This document shows, one piece after another, positions 15,827 to 30,711 of a DNA stretch of 64,000 bases. The first letter of the stretch is position 1, and every line of letters begins with the position of its first letter. Both the position numbers and the translations under genes were made by a program. This DNA is from Bos javanicus. Lineage: Eukaryota; Chordata; Mammalia; Artiodactyla; Bovidae. Below the pieces are notes generated by a model. It saw only the letters and a list, made by a program, of their open reading frames with translations. It was not told the origin of the DNA and did not search any database. The stretch lies in assembly GCF_032452875.1 (NCBI RefSeq), contig NW_026893848.1:186001-250000 (forward strand), given 5' to 3'.

Positions 15827-16068
15827 CCTCAGGAGGCAATAACCAAAGAGCTGAGCAGGCACGAATCACGCAATCAGCAGGCAATAATCATGGACCTCAG
15901 CTGTGATGAATCATGCTGCTCAGCTGGCAATCATCAAGCAGCTGAATAGGCAGGAATCAGACGGCTCAGCTGGCCATTGTCAAGCAGATGAGCAGGCAGG
16001 AATCACGCAGCTCAGCTGGCAATTGTCAAGCAGCGGAGCAGACAGGAATAACGGAGCTCAGTAGGCCC
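15827..16068. repeat. 23/46-bp block 4 (archaic type)
   Basis: Same as block 1 apart from single substitutions such as GGAATAACGG for GGAAAAACGG. The left flank keeps the duplicated 227-bp segment. Confidence 0.9.
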
Positions 16069-19000
16069 TGATCACGTGACTGAGCACACACTGATCACGT
16101 GATTGATAAAGAACTGATCACGAGACTATAATGCACTGATCACCTGACTGCGCATGCACTGATCATGTGGATGATCATACACTGATCACGTGGCTGATCA
16201 TGCAATGATCACGTGACTGATCATGCACTGATCACGTGGCTATCATGCACTGCTCACATGACTGAGCATGCACTGATCACGTAGCTATCATGCATTGATC
16301 ACTTGGCTATCATGCACTAATCACGTGGCTGATCATGCACTGATCACGGGACTGTGCATGCACTGATCACGTGGCTGATCATGCACTGATCACGTGGCTG
16401 ATCATGCAATGATAACCTGGCTATCATACACTGATCACGTGACTGATCATGCACTCTTCACTGGCCTGATCATGCACTGATCACGTGGCTGATCATGCAA
16501 TGATCAGGAAGCTGATCATACACTGATCACCTGACTCTGCCTCCTGTGTGGCTGATCATGCACTGATCACGTGGCTGATCATACACTGATCACGTCGCTG
16601 ATCATGCACTGATCACGGTGCGGATCATGAACTGATCACGTGGCTGATCATACACTGATCACGTGGCTGTTCATGCACTGATCACGTGGCTGATCATACA
16701 CTTATCAAATTACTGATAATGCACTGATCACGTTGCTGATAATGCACTGATCACGTGGCTGATCATGCACTGATCCCCTGGCTGATCATACACTGATCAC
16801 GTGGCTGATCATGCACTGATCACGTGTCTGATCATCCACTGATTTGAAGCTGATCATAGACTGATCACGTGATTCATGCACTGATCCCGGGGCTGATCAT
16901 GCACATATCAAGTGGCTGATCAAGCACTGATCACGTGACTGATAATTCACTGATCACGTGACTGATCATGCACTGATCACGTGACTGATCATGCACTAAT
17001 CACGTTGCTGATCATATACTGATCACGTGACTGTGCATGCACTGATAACTTGGCTGATCATGCCCTAATCACGAGGCTGATCATGCACTGATCACATGGC
17101 TGATCATGCACTGATCACGTGCCTGATCATGCACTAATCACGTGGCTGAACATGCACTATTCACGTGGCTGATCATGCACTGATCACGTGGCTGACCATA
17201 CTCTGATCACGTGGGTGATCATACACTGATCTCGCGGCTGATCATGCACTGATCACGTGTCTATCATGCACTAATCACGTGAATGGGCATGAACTGATCA
17301 CTTACCTGATCATGCACTGATCACGTGGCTATCATGCACTGATCACGTGGCTGATCATGCACTGATCACATGACTGATCATGCACTGATCACGTAGCTAT
17401 CATGCACTGATCACATGACTGCGCATGCCATGATCATGTGACTGATCATGCACTGATCACGTGGCTATCATGCACTGATCACGTGGCTGATCATGCACTG
17501 ATCACGTGACTGATCATGCACTGATCACGAAGCTATCATGCACTGATCACATGACAGCTCATGCCATGATCACGTGACTGATCATGCACTGATCACGTGG
17601 CTATCATGCACTGATCACGTGGCTGATCATACACTGATCACGTAAATGATCATGCACTGATCACGTGGCGGTCATGCACTGATCACGTGGCTGATCATGC
17701 ACTGATCACTTAGCTATCATGCACTGATCACATGACTGCGCATGAACTGTTCACGTGGATATCATACACTGGACACGTGACTGATCATGCACTGATCACG
17801 TGACTGATCATGCACTGATCACGTGGCTATCATGCACTGATCACGTGATTGGTCATACACTGATCACGTGACTGATCATGCACTGATCACGTGACTGCAC
17901 ATGCACTGATCATGTAAATGTATGCAATGATCACATGGCTATCATGCACTGATCACGTGGCTGATCATGCACTGATCATGTGACTGATCATGCACTGATC
18001 ACGTAGCTATCATGCACTGATCACGTGGCTATCATGCACTGATCACGTGGCTGATCATGCACTGATCACGTGGCTGATCATGCACTGATCACGTTGCTGA
18101 TCATGCACTGATCACGTGGCTATCATGCACTGATCACGTGGCTGATCATGCACTGATCACATGGCTGATCATGCACTGATCACGTGGCTGATCATGCACT
18201 GATCACGTTCCTTATCATGCACTGATCACGTTGCTATCATGCACTGATCACGTGGCTGATCATACACTGATCACGTGACTGATCATGCACTGATCACGTG
18301 ACTGATCATGCACTGATCACGTGGCTGATCATGCACTGATCACGTGGCTATCATGCACTGATCACGTGACTGATCATGCACTGATCACGTGCCTGATCAT
18401 GCACTGATCACGTGGCTGATCATGCACTGATCACGAAGCTGATCATGCACTGATCACGTGACTGTCATGCACTGATCACGTGGCTGATCATGCACTGATC
18501 ACGTGGCTGATCATGCACTGATCACATTGCTGATCATGCACTGATCACGTGACTGATCATGCACTGATCTGGTGCCTATCATGCACTGATCACGTGGCTG
18601 ATCATACACTGATCACGTGACTGATCATGCACTGATCACGTGGCTATCATGCACTGATCACGTAGCTGATCATGCACTGATCACGTGATTGATCATGCAC
18701 TGATCACGTGACTGATCATGCACTGATCACGTGGCTATCATGCACTGATCATGTGACTGATCATGCACTGATCACGTGGATGATCATGCACTGATCACGT
18801 GGCTGATCATGCACTGATCACATGACTGATCATGCAGTGATCACGTGTCTGAATATTGCTGATCATGTGATTGATCATGCACTGATCAGGTGTGTATCAT
18901 GCACTGATCACGTGACTGATCATGCACTGATCATGTAACTGTAGGCAATGATCACATGGCTATCATGCACTGATCACGTGGATGATCATGCACTGACCAT

Positions 19001-20414
19001 GCACTGATCACGTAGCTATCATGCACTGATCACGTGGCTGTCATGCACTGATCACGTGGCTGATCATGCACTGATCACGTGACTGCACATGCACTGATCA
19101 CATGGCTGATCATACACTGATCACGTGGCTGATCATGCACTGATCATGTGGCTGATCATGCACTGATCACGTTGCTGATCATGCACTGATCACGTGGCTA
19201 TCATGCACTGATCACGTGGCTGATCATGCACTGATCACATGGCAATCATGCACTGATCACGTGTCTGATCATACACGTGACTGATCATGCACTGATCACG
19301 TGCCTGATCATGCACTGATCACGTGGCTGATCATGCACTGATCACGAAGCTGATCATACACTGATCACGTGACTGCATGCACTGATCATTTCGATGATCA
19401 TGCACTGATCACGTGGCTGATCATGCACTGATCACGTGGCTGATCATGCACTGATCACGTGACTGATCATGCACTGATCACGTGGCTGATCATGCACTGA
19501 TCACGAAGCTGATCATACACTGATCACGTGACTGTCATGCACTGATCACGTGGCTGATCATGCACTGATCACGTGTTTGATCATGCACTGATCACGTGGC
19601 TGATCATACACTGATCATGTGCCTGATCATGCACTAAATATGTTGCTGATCATGCACTGATCACGTAGCTGATCATGCACTGATCACGTGGCTGATCATG
19701 CACTGATCACGTGGCTGATCAGCACTGATCACGTGGCTGATCATGCACTGATCACGAAGCTGATCATGCACTGATCACGTGACTGCATGCACTGATCAAT
19801 TGACTGATCATGCACTGATCACGTGGATGATCATGCACTGATCATGTGACTGATCATGCACTGATCACGTGGCTGATCATGCACTGATCACGTGACTGAT
19901 CATGCACTGATCACGAAGCTGATCATGCACTGATCACGTGACTGTCATGCACTGATCACGTGGCTGATCATGCACTGATCACATGGCTATCATGCACTGA
20001 TCACGTGACTGTCATGCACTGATCACGTGGATGATCATGCACTGATCACGTGGCTGATCATGCACTGATCACGTGGCTGATCATGAACTGATCACGTGAC
20101 TTATCATGCTGTGATCACGTGTCTGAATGGTGCTGATCATGTGACTGATCATGCACTGATCACGTGGCTATCATGCACTGATCACGTGGCTGATCATGCA
20201 CTGATCACGTGGCTATCATGCACTGATCACGTGATTGTCATGCACTGATCACGTGGATGATCATGCATGTATCACGTGGCTGATCATGCACTGATCACGT
20301 GGCTGATCATGCACTGATCACGTGACTTATCATGCTGTGATCTCGGGTCTGAATGGTGCTGATCATGTGACTGATCATGCACTGATCACGTGGCTATCAT
20401 GCACTGATCATGTG

Positions 20415-20655
20415 CCTCTGGAGGCAATAAACAAAGAGCTGAGCAGGCACGAATCACGCAATCAGCAGGCAATAATCATGGAACTCAGCTGTGATGAATC
20501 ATGCTGCTCAGCTGGCAATAATCAAGCAGCTGAGCAGGCAGGAATCAGACAGCTCAGCTGGCAATTGTCAAGCAGATGACAGGCAGGAATCACGCAGCTC
20601 AGCTGGCAATTGTCAAGCAGATGAGCAGACAGGAATCACGCAGCTCAGCAGGCCC
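20415..20655. repeat. 23/46-bp block 5 (intermediate type)
   Basis: Differs from blocks 1-4 by CCTCTGG for CCTCAGG, GGAACTCAG for GGACCTCAG, and a one-base loss giving GATGACAGG. These features are shared with all blocks of region C, while the segment CACGCAATCAGCAGG is still archaic. It therefore sits between the two groups. Confidence 0.9.
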
Positions 20656-23600
20656 TGATCACGTGACTGAGCATGCACTGATCACGTGACTGATCATGCA
20701 CTGATCACGTGACTATCATGCACTGATCACGTGACTGATCATGCACTGATCACGTGGCTGATCATACACTGATCACGTGGCTGATCATGCACTGATCACG
20801 TGACTGATCATGCACTGATCACGTGGCTATCATGCACTGATCACGTGACTGATCATGCACTGATCACGTGGCTATCATGCACTGATCACGTGGCTATCAT
20901 GCACTGATCACGTGGCTGATCATGCACTGATCACGGGACTGTCATGCACTGATCACGTGGCTGATCATGCACTGATCACGTGGCTGATCATGCAATGATC
21001 ACGTGGCTATCATGCACTGATCACGTGACTGATCATGCACTGATCACTGGCTGATCATGCACTGATCACGTGGCTGATCATGCACTGATCAGGAAGCTGA
21101 TCATGCACTGATCACGTGACTCTGCCTGCTGTGTGGCTGATCATGCACTGATCACGTGGCTGATCATGCACTGATCACGTGCTGATCATGCACTGATCAC
21201 GTGCTGATCATGCACTGATCACGTGGCTGATCATGCACTGATCACGTGGCTGATCATGCACTGATCACGTGGCTGATCATGCACTGATCACGTGACTGAT
21301 CATGCACTGATCACGTGCTGATCATGCACTGATCACGTGGCTGATCATGCACTGATCACGTGGCTGATCATGCACTGATCACGTGGCTGATCATGCACTG
21401 ATCACGTGGCTGATCATGCACTGATTTGAAGCTGATCATAGACTGATCACGTGATTCATGCACTGATCACGTGGCTGATCATGCACTGATCACGTGGCTG
21501 ATCATGCACTGATCACGTGACTGATCATGCACTGATCACGTGACTGATCATGCACTGATCACGTGACTGATCATGCACTGATCACGTGGCTGATCATGCA
21601 CTGATCACGTGACTGTCATGCACTGATCACGTGGCTGATCATGCACTGATCACGTGGCTGATCATGCACTGATCACGTGGCTGATCATGCACTGATCACG
21701 TGCCTGATCATGCACTGATCACGTGGCTGATCATGCACTGATCACGTGGCTGATCATGCACTGATCACGTGGCTGATCATGCACTGATCACGTGGCTGAT
21801 CATGCACTGATCACGTGGCTGATCATGCACTGATCACGTGTCTATCATGCACTGATCACGTGAATGATCATGAACTGATCACTTACCTGATCATGCACTG
21901 ATCACGTGGCTATCATGCACTGATCACGTGGCTGATCATGCACTGATCACGTGACTGATCATGCACTGATCACGTAGCTATCATGCACTGATCACATGAC
22001 TGCGCATGCCATGATCATGTGACTGATCATGCACTGATCACGTGGCTATCATGCACTGATCACGTGGCTGATCATGCACTGATCACGTGACTGATCATGC
22101 ACTGATCACGAAGCTATCATGCACTGATCACGTGACTGATCATGCATGATCACGTGACTGATCATGCACTGATCACGTGGCTATCATGCACTGATCACGT
22201 GGCTGATCATACACTGATCACGTAAATGATCATGCACTGATCACGTGGCTGATCATGCACTGATCACGTGGCTGATCATGCACTGATCACGTAGCTATCA
22301 TGCACTGATCACGTGACTGATCATGCACTGATCACGTGGATATCATGCACTGATCACGTGACTGATCATGCACTGATCACGTGACTGATCATGCACTGAT
22401 CACGTGGCTATCATGCACTGATCACGTGACTGATCATGCACTGATCACGTGACTGATCATGCACTGATCACGTGACTGATCATGCACTGATCATGTAAAT
22501 GTATGCACTGATCACGTGGCTATCATGCACTGATCACGTGGCTGATCATGCACTGATCACGTGACTGATCATGCACTGATCACGTAGCTATCATGCACTG
22601 ATCACGTGGCTATCATGCACTGATCACGTGGCTGATCATGCACTGATCACGTGGCTGATCATGCACTGATCACGTTGCTGATCATGCACTGATCACGTGG
22701 CTATCATGCACTGATCACGTGGCTGATCATGCACTGATCACGTGGCTGATCATGCACTGATCACGTGGCTGATCATGCACTGATCACGTGGCTGATCATG
22801 CACTGATCACGTTGCTATCATGCACTGATCACGTGGCTGATCATGCACTGATCACGTGACTGATCATGCACTGATCACGTGACTGATCATGCACTGATCA
22901 CGTGGCTGATCATGCACTGATCACGTGGCTATCATGCACTGATCACGTGACTGATCATGCACTGATCACGTGCCTGATCATGCACTGATCACGTGGCTGA
23001 TCATGCACTGATCACGTGGCTGATCATGCACTGATCACGTGACTGTCATGCACTGATCACGTGGCTGATCATGCACTGATCACGTGGCTGATCATGCACT
23101 GATCACATTGCTGATCATGCACTGATCACGTGACTGATCATGCACTGATCACGTGCCTATCATGCACTGATCACGTGGCTGATCATGCACTGATCACGTG
23201 ACTGATCATGCACTGATCACGTGGCTATCATGCACTGATCACGTGGCTGATCATGCACTGATCACGTGATTGATCATGCACTGATCACGTGACTGATCAT
23301 GCACTGATCACGTGGCTATCATGCACTGATCATGTGACTGATCATGCACTGATCACGTGGATGATCATGCACTGATCACGTGGCTGATCATGCACTGATC
23401 ACATGACTGATCATGCACTGATCACGTGTCTGAATATGCTGATCATGTGACTGATCATGCACTGATCACGTGTATCATGCACTGATCACGTGACTGATCA
23501 TGCACTGATCATGTAACTGTCATGCACTGATCACATGGCTATCATGCACTGATCACGTGGATGATCATGCACTGACCATGCACTGATCACGTAGCTATCA

Positions 23601-24723
23601 TGCACTGATCACGTGGCTGTCATGCACTGATCACGTGGCTGATCATGCACTGATCACGTGACTGATCATGCACTGATCACGTGGCTGATCATGCACTGAT
23701 CACGTGGCTGATCATGCACTGATCACGTGGCTGATCATGCACTGATCACGTGACTGATCATGCACTGATCACTGGCTGATCATGCACTGATCACGTGGCT
23801 GATCATGCACTGATCACGAAGCTGATCATGCACTGATCACGTGACTCTGCACTGCTGTGTGGCTGATCATGCACTGATCACGTGGCTGATCATGCACTGA
23901 TCACGTGGCTGATCATGCACTGATCACGTGCCTGATCATGCACTGATCATGTTGCTGATCATGCACTGATCACGTGGCTGATCATGCACTGATCACGTGG
24001 CTGATCATGCACTGATCACGTGGCTGATCATGCACTGATCACGTGGCTGATCATGCACTGATCACGAAGCTGATCATGCACTGATCACGTGACTGCATGC
24101 ACTGATCAATTGACTGCCAATGCACTGATCACGTGGCTGATCATGCACTGATCACGTGACTGATCATGCACTGATCACGTGGCTGATCATGCACTGATCA
24201 CGTGACTGATCATGCACTGATCACGTGGCTGATCATGCACTGATCACGTGACTGTCATGCACTGATCACGTGGCTGATCATGCACTGATCACGTGGCTAT
24301 CATGCACTGATCACGTGATTGTCATGCACTGATCACGTGGATGATCATGCACTGATCACGTGGCTGATCATGCACTGATCACGTGGCTGATCATGCACTG
24401 ATCACGTGACTTATCATGCACTGATCACGTGTCTGAATGGTGCTGATCATGTGACTGATCATGCACTGATCACGTGGCTATCATGCACTGATCACGTGGC
24501 TGATCATGCACTGATCACGTGGCTATCATGCACTGATCACGTGATTGTCATGCACTGATCACGTGGATGATCATGCACTGATCACGTGGCTGATCATGCA
24601 CTGATCACGTGGCTGATCATGCACTGATCACGTGACTTATCATGCTGTGATCTCGGGTCTGATGGTGCTGATCATGTGACTGATCATGCACTGATCACGT
24701 GGCTATCATGCACTGATCATGTG

Positions 24724-24964
24724 CCTCTGGAGGCAATAACCAAAGAGCTGAGCAGGCACGAATCACGCAATCAGCAGGCAATAATCATGGAACTCAGCTG
24801 TGATGAATCATGCTGCTCAGCTGGCAATAATCAAGCAGCTGAGCAGGCAGGAATCAGACAGCTCAGCTGGCAATTGTCAAGCAGATGACAGGCAGGAATC
24901 ACGCAGCTCAGCTGGCAATTGTCAAGCAGATGAGCAGACAGGAATCACGCAGCTCAGCAGGCCC
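24724..24964. repeat. 23/46-bp block 6 (intermediate type)
   Basis: Almost the same as block 5, about 4.3 kb further on; GCAATAACC is used where block 5 has GCAATAAAC. Confidence 0.9.
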
Positions 24965-25895
24965 TGATCACGTGACTGAGCACACACTGATCACGTGACT
25001 GATCATGCACTGATCACGTGGCTATCATGCACTGATCACGTGACTGATCATGCACTGATCACGTGGCTGATCATGCACTGATCACGTGGCTGATCATGCA
25101 CTGATCACGTGACTGATCATGCACTGATCACGTGGCTATCATGCACTGATCACGTGACTGATCATGCACTGATCACGTGGCTATCATGCACTGATCACGT
25201 GGCTATCATGCACTGATCACGTGGCTGATCATGCACTGATCACGGCTGATCATGCACTGATCACGGGACTGTCATGCACTGATCACGTGGCTGATCATGC
25301 ACTGATCACGTGGCTGATCATGCACTGATCACGTGGCTATCATGCACTGATCACGTGACTGATCATGCACTGATCACTGGCTGATCATGCACTGATCACG
25401 TGGCTGATCATGCACTGATCACGAAGCTGATCATGCACTGATCACGTGACTCTGCCTGCTGTGTGGCTGATCATGCACTGATCACGTGGCTGATCATGCA
25501 CTGATCACGTGCTGATCATGCACTGATCACGTGCTGATCATGCACTGATCACGTGGCTGATCATGCACTGATCACGTGGCTATCATGCACTGATCACGTG
25601 ACTGATCATGCACTGATCACGTAACTGATCATGCACTGATCACGTGACTGATCATGCACTGATCACGTGACTGATCATGCACTGATCACGTGACTGATCA
25701 TGCACTGATCACGTGGCTATCATGCACTGATCACGTGGCTGATCATGCACTGATCACGCAGCTATCATGCACTGATCATGACTGATCATGCACTGATCAC
25801 ATGACTGATCATGCACTGATCACGTGGCTTATCATGCACTGATCATGTGACTGATCATGTGCTGATCATGTTTGGTGTCATACACTGATCATGTG

Positions 25896-26132
25896 CCTCT
25901 GGAGGCAATGAACAAAGAGCTGAGTAGGCACGAATCAGTCAGCAGGCTATAATCATGGAACTCAGCTCTGAGAAATCATGCTGCTCAGCTGGCAATAATC
26001 AAGCAGATGAGCAGGCAGGAATTACGCAGCACAGCTGGCAATTGTCAAGCAGATGACAGGCAGGAATCATGCAGCTCAGCTGGCAATTGTCAAGCAGATG
26101 AGCAGACAGTAATCACGCAGCTCAGCAGGCCC
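25896..26132. repeat. 23/46-bp block 7 (beta)
   Basis: First beta block. Diagnostic features of beta are the left flank TTTGGTGTCA, GGCAATGAAC, the short form GAATCAGTCAGCAGGC, GGCTATAATC, and usually CTCTGAGAAATC. Confidence 0.9.
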
Positions 26133-27030
26133 TGATCACGTGACTGAGCATGCACTGTTCACGTGGCTGATCACACACTGATCACGTGACTGATCATGCA
26201 CTGATCACGTGACTGATCATGCACTGATCACGTGGCTATCATGCACTGATCACGTGGCTGATCATGCACTGATCACGTGGCTGATCATGCACTGATCACG
26301 TGGCTGATCATGCACTGATCACGTGACTGATCATGCACTGATCACGTGGCTGATCATGCACTGATCACGTGGCTATCATGCACTGATCACGTGGCTGATC
26401 ATGCACTGATCACGCAGCTATCATGCACTGATCACGTGACTGATCATGCACTGATCACGTGACTGATCATGCACTGATCACGTGGCTATCATGCACTGAT
26501 CACGTGGCTGATCATGCACTGATCACGTGACTGATCATGCACTGATCATGGCGCTATCATGCACTGACACATGACTGATCATGCACTGATCACGTGGCTG
26601 ATCATGCACTGATCACGTGACTGATCATGCACTGATCACGTGACTGATCATGCACTGATCACGTGGCTGATCATGCACTGATCACGTGGCTATCATGCAC
26701 TGATCACGTGGCTGATCATGCAATGATCACGTAGCTACCATGTACTGATCACGTGACTGATCATGCACTGATCACGTAACTGATCATGCACTGATCACGT
26801 GGCTGATCATGCACTGATCACGTGGCTGATCATGCACTGATCACGTGACTGATCATGCACTGATCACGTGACTGATCATGCACTGATCACGTGGCTATCA
26901 TGCACTGATCACGTGGCTGATCATGCACTGATCACATAACTGATCATGCACTGATCACGTGGCTTATCATGCACTGATCATGTGACTGATCATGCGCTGA
27001 TCATGTTTGGTGTCATACACTGATCATGTG

Positions 27031-27267
27031 CCTCTGGAGGCAATGAACAAAGAGCTGAGTAGGCACGAATCAGTCAGCAGGCTATAATCATGGAACTCAG
27101 CTGTGAGAAATCATGCTGCTCAGCTGGCAATAATCAAATAGCTGAGCAGGCAGGAATTACGCAGCACAGCTGGCAATTGTCAAGCAGATGACAGGCAGGA
27201 ATCGTGCAGCTCAGCTGGCAATTGTCAAGCAGATGAGCAGACAGTAATCACGCAGCTCAGCAGGCCC
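27031..27267. repeat. 23/46-bp block 8 (beta)
   Basis: Beta block with CTGTGAGAAATC and AATCAAATAGC; about 1.14 kb after block 7, with a similar left flank. Confidence 0.9.
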
Positions 27268-28740
27268 TTATCACGTGACTGAGCATGCACTGTTCACGTG
27301 GCTGATCATACACTGATCACGTGATTGATCATGCACTGATCACGTGGCTGATCATGCACTGATCACGTGGCTGATCACACACTGATCACGTGACTGATCA
27401 TGCACTGATCACGTGGCTATCATGCACTGATCACGTGGCTGATCATGCACTGATCACGTGGCTGATCATGCACTGATCACGTGACTGATCATGCACTGAT
27501 CACGTGGCTATCATGCACTGATCACGTGGCTATCATGCACTGATCACGTGGCTGATCATGCACTGATCACGTGACTGATCATGCACTGATCACGTGGCTG
27601 ATCATGCACTGATCACGTGGCTGATCATGCACTGATCACGTGACTGATCATGCACTGATCACGTGACTGATCATGCACTGATCACGTGGCTATCATGCAC
27701 TGATCACGTGGCTATCATGCACTGATCACGTGGCTGATCACACTGGTATCACGTGACTGATCATGCACTGATCACGTGGCTATCATGCACTGATCACGTG
27801 GCTGATCATGCACTGATCACGTGGATATCATGCACTGATCACGTGGCTGATCACACACGTATCACATGACTGATCATGCACTGATCACGTGGCTATCATG
27901 CACTGATCACGTGGCTATCATGCACTGATCACGTGGCTGATCATGCAATGATCACGTAGCTACCATGTACTGATCACGTGACTGATCATGCACTGATCAC
28001 GTAATTGATCATGTGGCTGATCATGCACTGATCACGTGGCTGATCATGCACTGATCACGTAACTGATCATGCACTGATCACGTGACTGATCATGCACTGA
28101 TCACGTGGCTATCATGCACTGATCACGTGGCTGACATACACTGATCACGTGCCTGATCATGCACTGATCACGTGGCTGATCATGCACTGATCACGTGACT
28201 GATCATGCACTGATCACGTGTCTGATCATTCACTGATCACGTGGCTATCATGCACTGCTCACGTGGCTGATCATGCATGATCACGCAGCTACCATGTACT
28301 GGTCACATGACTGATCATGCACTGATCACGTGACTGATCATGCAGTGATCACGTGGCTATCATGCACTACTCACGTGGCTGATCATGCAATGATCATGTA
28401 GCTACCATGTACAGGTCACGTGAATGATCATACACCCATCAGGTGACTGATCATGCACTGATCACGTGGCTATCATGCACTGATCACGTGACTGATCATG
28501 CACTGATCACGTCTATATCATGCACTGATCACATGACTGCCCATGCACTGATCACGTGGATGATCATACACTAATCATGTGACAGATCATGCACTGATCA
28601 CGTGGCTGATCATGCACTGATACCGTGACTGTGCATGGACTGATCACATGACTATCATGTAGTGATCACGTGACTTAATGGCGCTGATCATGTGACTGAT
28701 CATGCGCTGATCATGTTTGCTATCATACACTGATCATGTG

Positions 28741-28981
28741 CCTCTGGAGGCAATAAACAAAGAGCTGAGTAGGCACGAATCAAACAGTCAGCAGGCAATA
28801 ATCATGGAACTCAGCTGTGAGGAATCATGCTGCTCAGCTGGCAATAATCAAGCAGCTGAGCAGGCAGGAATTACGCAGCACAGCTGGCAATTGTCAAGCA
28901 GATGACAGGCAGGAATCGTGCAGCTCAGCTGGCAATTGTCAAGCAGATGAGCAGACAGTAATCACGCAGCTCAGCAGGCCC
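28741..28981. repeat. 23/46-bp block 9 (alpha)
   Basis: First alpha block. Alpha is marked by the left flank TTTGCTATCATACACTG, GGCAATAAAC, the long form AATCAAACAGTCAGC, and CTGTGAGGAATC. A leader with CTGATACCGTGACTG and TGACTTAATGGCG lies 30-130 bp to the left. Confidence 0.9.
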
Positions 28982-29603
28982 TGATCACGTGACTGAGCAT
29001 GCACTGTTCACGTGGCTGATCACACACTGATCACGTGACTGATCATGCACTGATCACGTGGCATCATGCACTGATCACGTGGCTGATCATACACTGATCA
29101 CGTGACTGATCATGCACTGATCACGTGGCTATCATGCACTGCTCACGTGGCTGATCATGCACTGATCACGTGGCTACATGCACTGATCACGTGACTGATC
29201 ATGCACTGATCACGTGGCTGATCATGCACTGATCACGTGACTGATCATGCACTGATCACGTGGCTGATCATGCACTGATCACGTGGCTGATCATGCACTG
29301 ATCACGTAGCTATCATGCACTGATCACGTGACTGATCATGCACTGATCACGTGGCTGATCATGCACTGATCACGTAGCTATCATGCACTGGTCACGTGAC
29401 TGATCATGCACTGATCACGTGGCTATCATGCACTGATCACGTGGCTGATCATGCACTGATCACGCAGCTACCATGCACTGATCACGTGACTGATCATGCA
29501 CTGATCACGTAATTGATCATGCACTGATCACGTGGCTTATCATGCACTGATCATGTGACTGATCATGCACTGATCATGTTTGGTGTCACACACTGATCAT
29601 GTG

Positions 29604-29840
29604 CCTCTGGAGGCAATGAACATAGAGCTGAGTAGGCAGGAAACAGTCAGCAGGCTATAATCATGGAACTCAGCTCTGAGAAATCATGCTGCTCAGCTGG
29701 CAATAATCAAGTAGATGAGCAGGCAGGAATTACGCAGCACAGGTGGCAATTGTCAAGCAGATGACAGGCAGGAATCGTGCAGCTCAGCTGGCAATTGTCA
29801 AGCAGATGAGCAGACAGTAATCACGCAGCTCAGGAGGCCC
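29604..29840. repeat. 23/46-bp block 10 (beta)
   Basis: Beta block with AACATAGAGC, AGGCAGGAAACAG and CAGGTGGCAATTG. It begins only 863 bp after alpha block 9. Confidence 0.9.
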
Positions 29841-30711
29841 TGATCACGTGACTGAGCATGCACTGATCACGTGGCTGATCATACACCGATCACGTGACTG
29901 ATCATGCACTGATCACGTGGCTATCATGCACTGATCACGTGACTGATCATGCACTGATCACGTAATCGTCATGCACTGATCACGTGGCTGATCATGCACT
30001 GATCACGTGGCTGATCATGCACTGATCACGTGACTGATCATGCACTGATCACGGGCTATCATGCACTGATCACGTGGCTGATCATGCACTGATCACGGGA
30101 CTGATCATGCACTGATCACGGGCTATCATGCACTGATCACATGACTGATCATGCACTGATCACGTGGCTGATCATGCACTGATCACGTGACTGATCATGC
30201 ACTGATCACGTGACTGATCATGCACTGATCACGTGGCTATCATGCACTGATCACGTGGCTATCATGCACTGATCACGTGACTGATCATGCACTGATCACA
30301 TGGCTATCATGCACTGATCACGTGGATGACATGCACTGATCACGTGCCTGATCATGCACTGATCACGTGGCTGATCATGCACTGATCACGTGACTGATCA
30401 TGCACTGATCACGTAGCTACCATGCACTGATCACGTGACTGATCATGCACTGATCACGTGACTGATCATGCACTGATCACGTGACTGATCATGCACTGAT
30501 CACGTGACTGATCATGCACTGATCACGTGGCTATCATGCACTGATCACGTGGCTGATCATGCACTGATCACGTGGCTGATCATGCACTGATCACGTGACT
30601 GATCATGCACTGATCACGTACTGATCATGCACTGATCACGTGGCTTATCATGCACTGATCATGTGACTGATCATGTGCTGATCATGTTTGGTGTCATACA
30701 CTGATCATGTG

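Larger units (their letters stand above)
1..17300. repeat. Region A: diverged 23-bp satellite array with higher-order repeats (bovine 1.706-like)
   Basis: The whole stretch is built from 23-bp monomers, each a 12-mer TGATCACGTGGC/GAC followed by an 11-mer TGATCATGCAC, with many substitutions and small deletions. The variants are not random: rare ones recur at long distances, which marks higher-order repeats. Examples: a run GCGCAAGAACTGTTCACG near 1, 1,179, 4,505 and 13,139 (one substitution in the copy near 10,813); GATTTGAAGC at 294, 3,631, 8,421 and 16,841; an A7 run at 2,177, 6,967, 9,629 and 15,272; CCCGGGGCGG near 1,104, 4,439, 10,747 and 13,074. Many variants are CACATG or CATGTG in place of CACGTG, as expected from CpG deamination. 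The match to cattle satellite 1.706 is from memory of its 12+11 bp structure. No gene is seen here. Confidence 0.95.
17300..25895. repeat. Region B: homogenised 23-bp satellite array
   Basis: The landmarks of region A appear again in the same order (GATTTGAAGC at 21,423; the TCTGCCTGCTGTGTGG interruption near 21,121 and 25,449). Between them, however, nearly every monomer has been replaced by the plain consensus. By 21-25 kb long runs of monomers are identical except for the two common alternatives GGC/GAC and TGATCA/TATCA. The left limit is approximate because the change is gradual, most visible between about 16.8 and 18 kb. No gene is seen. Confidence 0.93.

Noticed and set aside
24100..24120. 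Prokaryotic or phage origin of the window
   Set aside because: There are no genes, ribosome binding sites or operons in 64 kb, and the LTR, primer site and 23-bp satellite are animal features.
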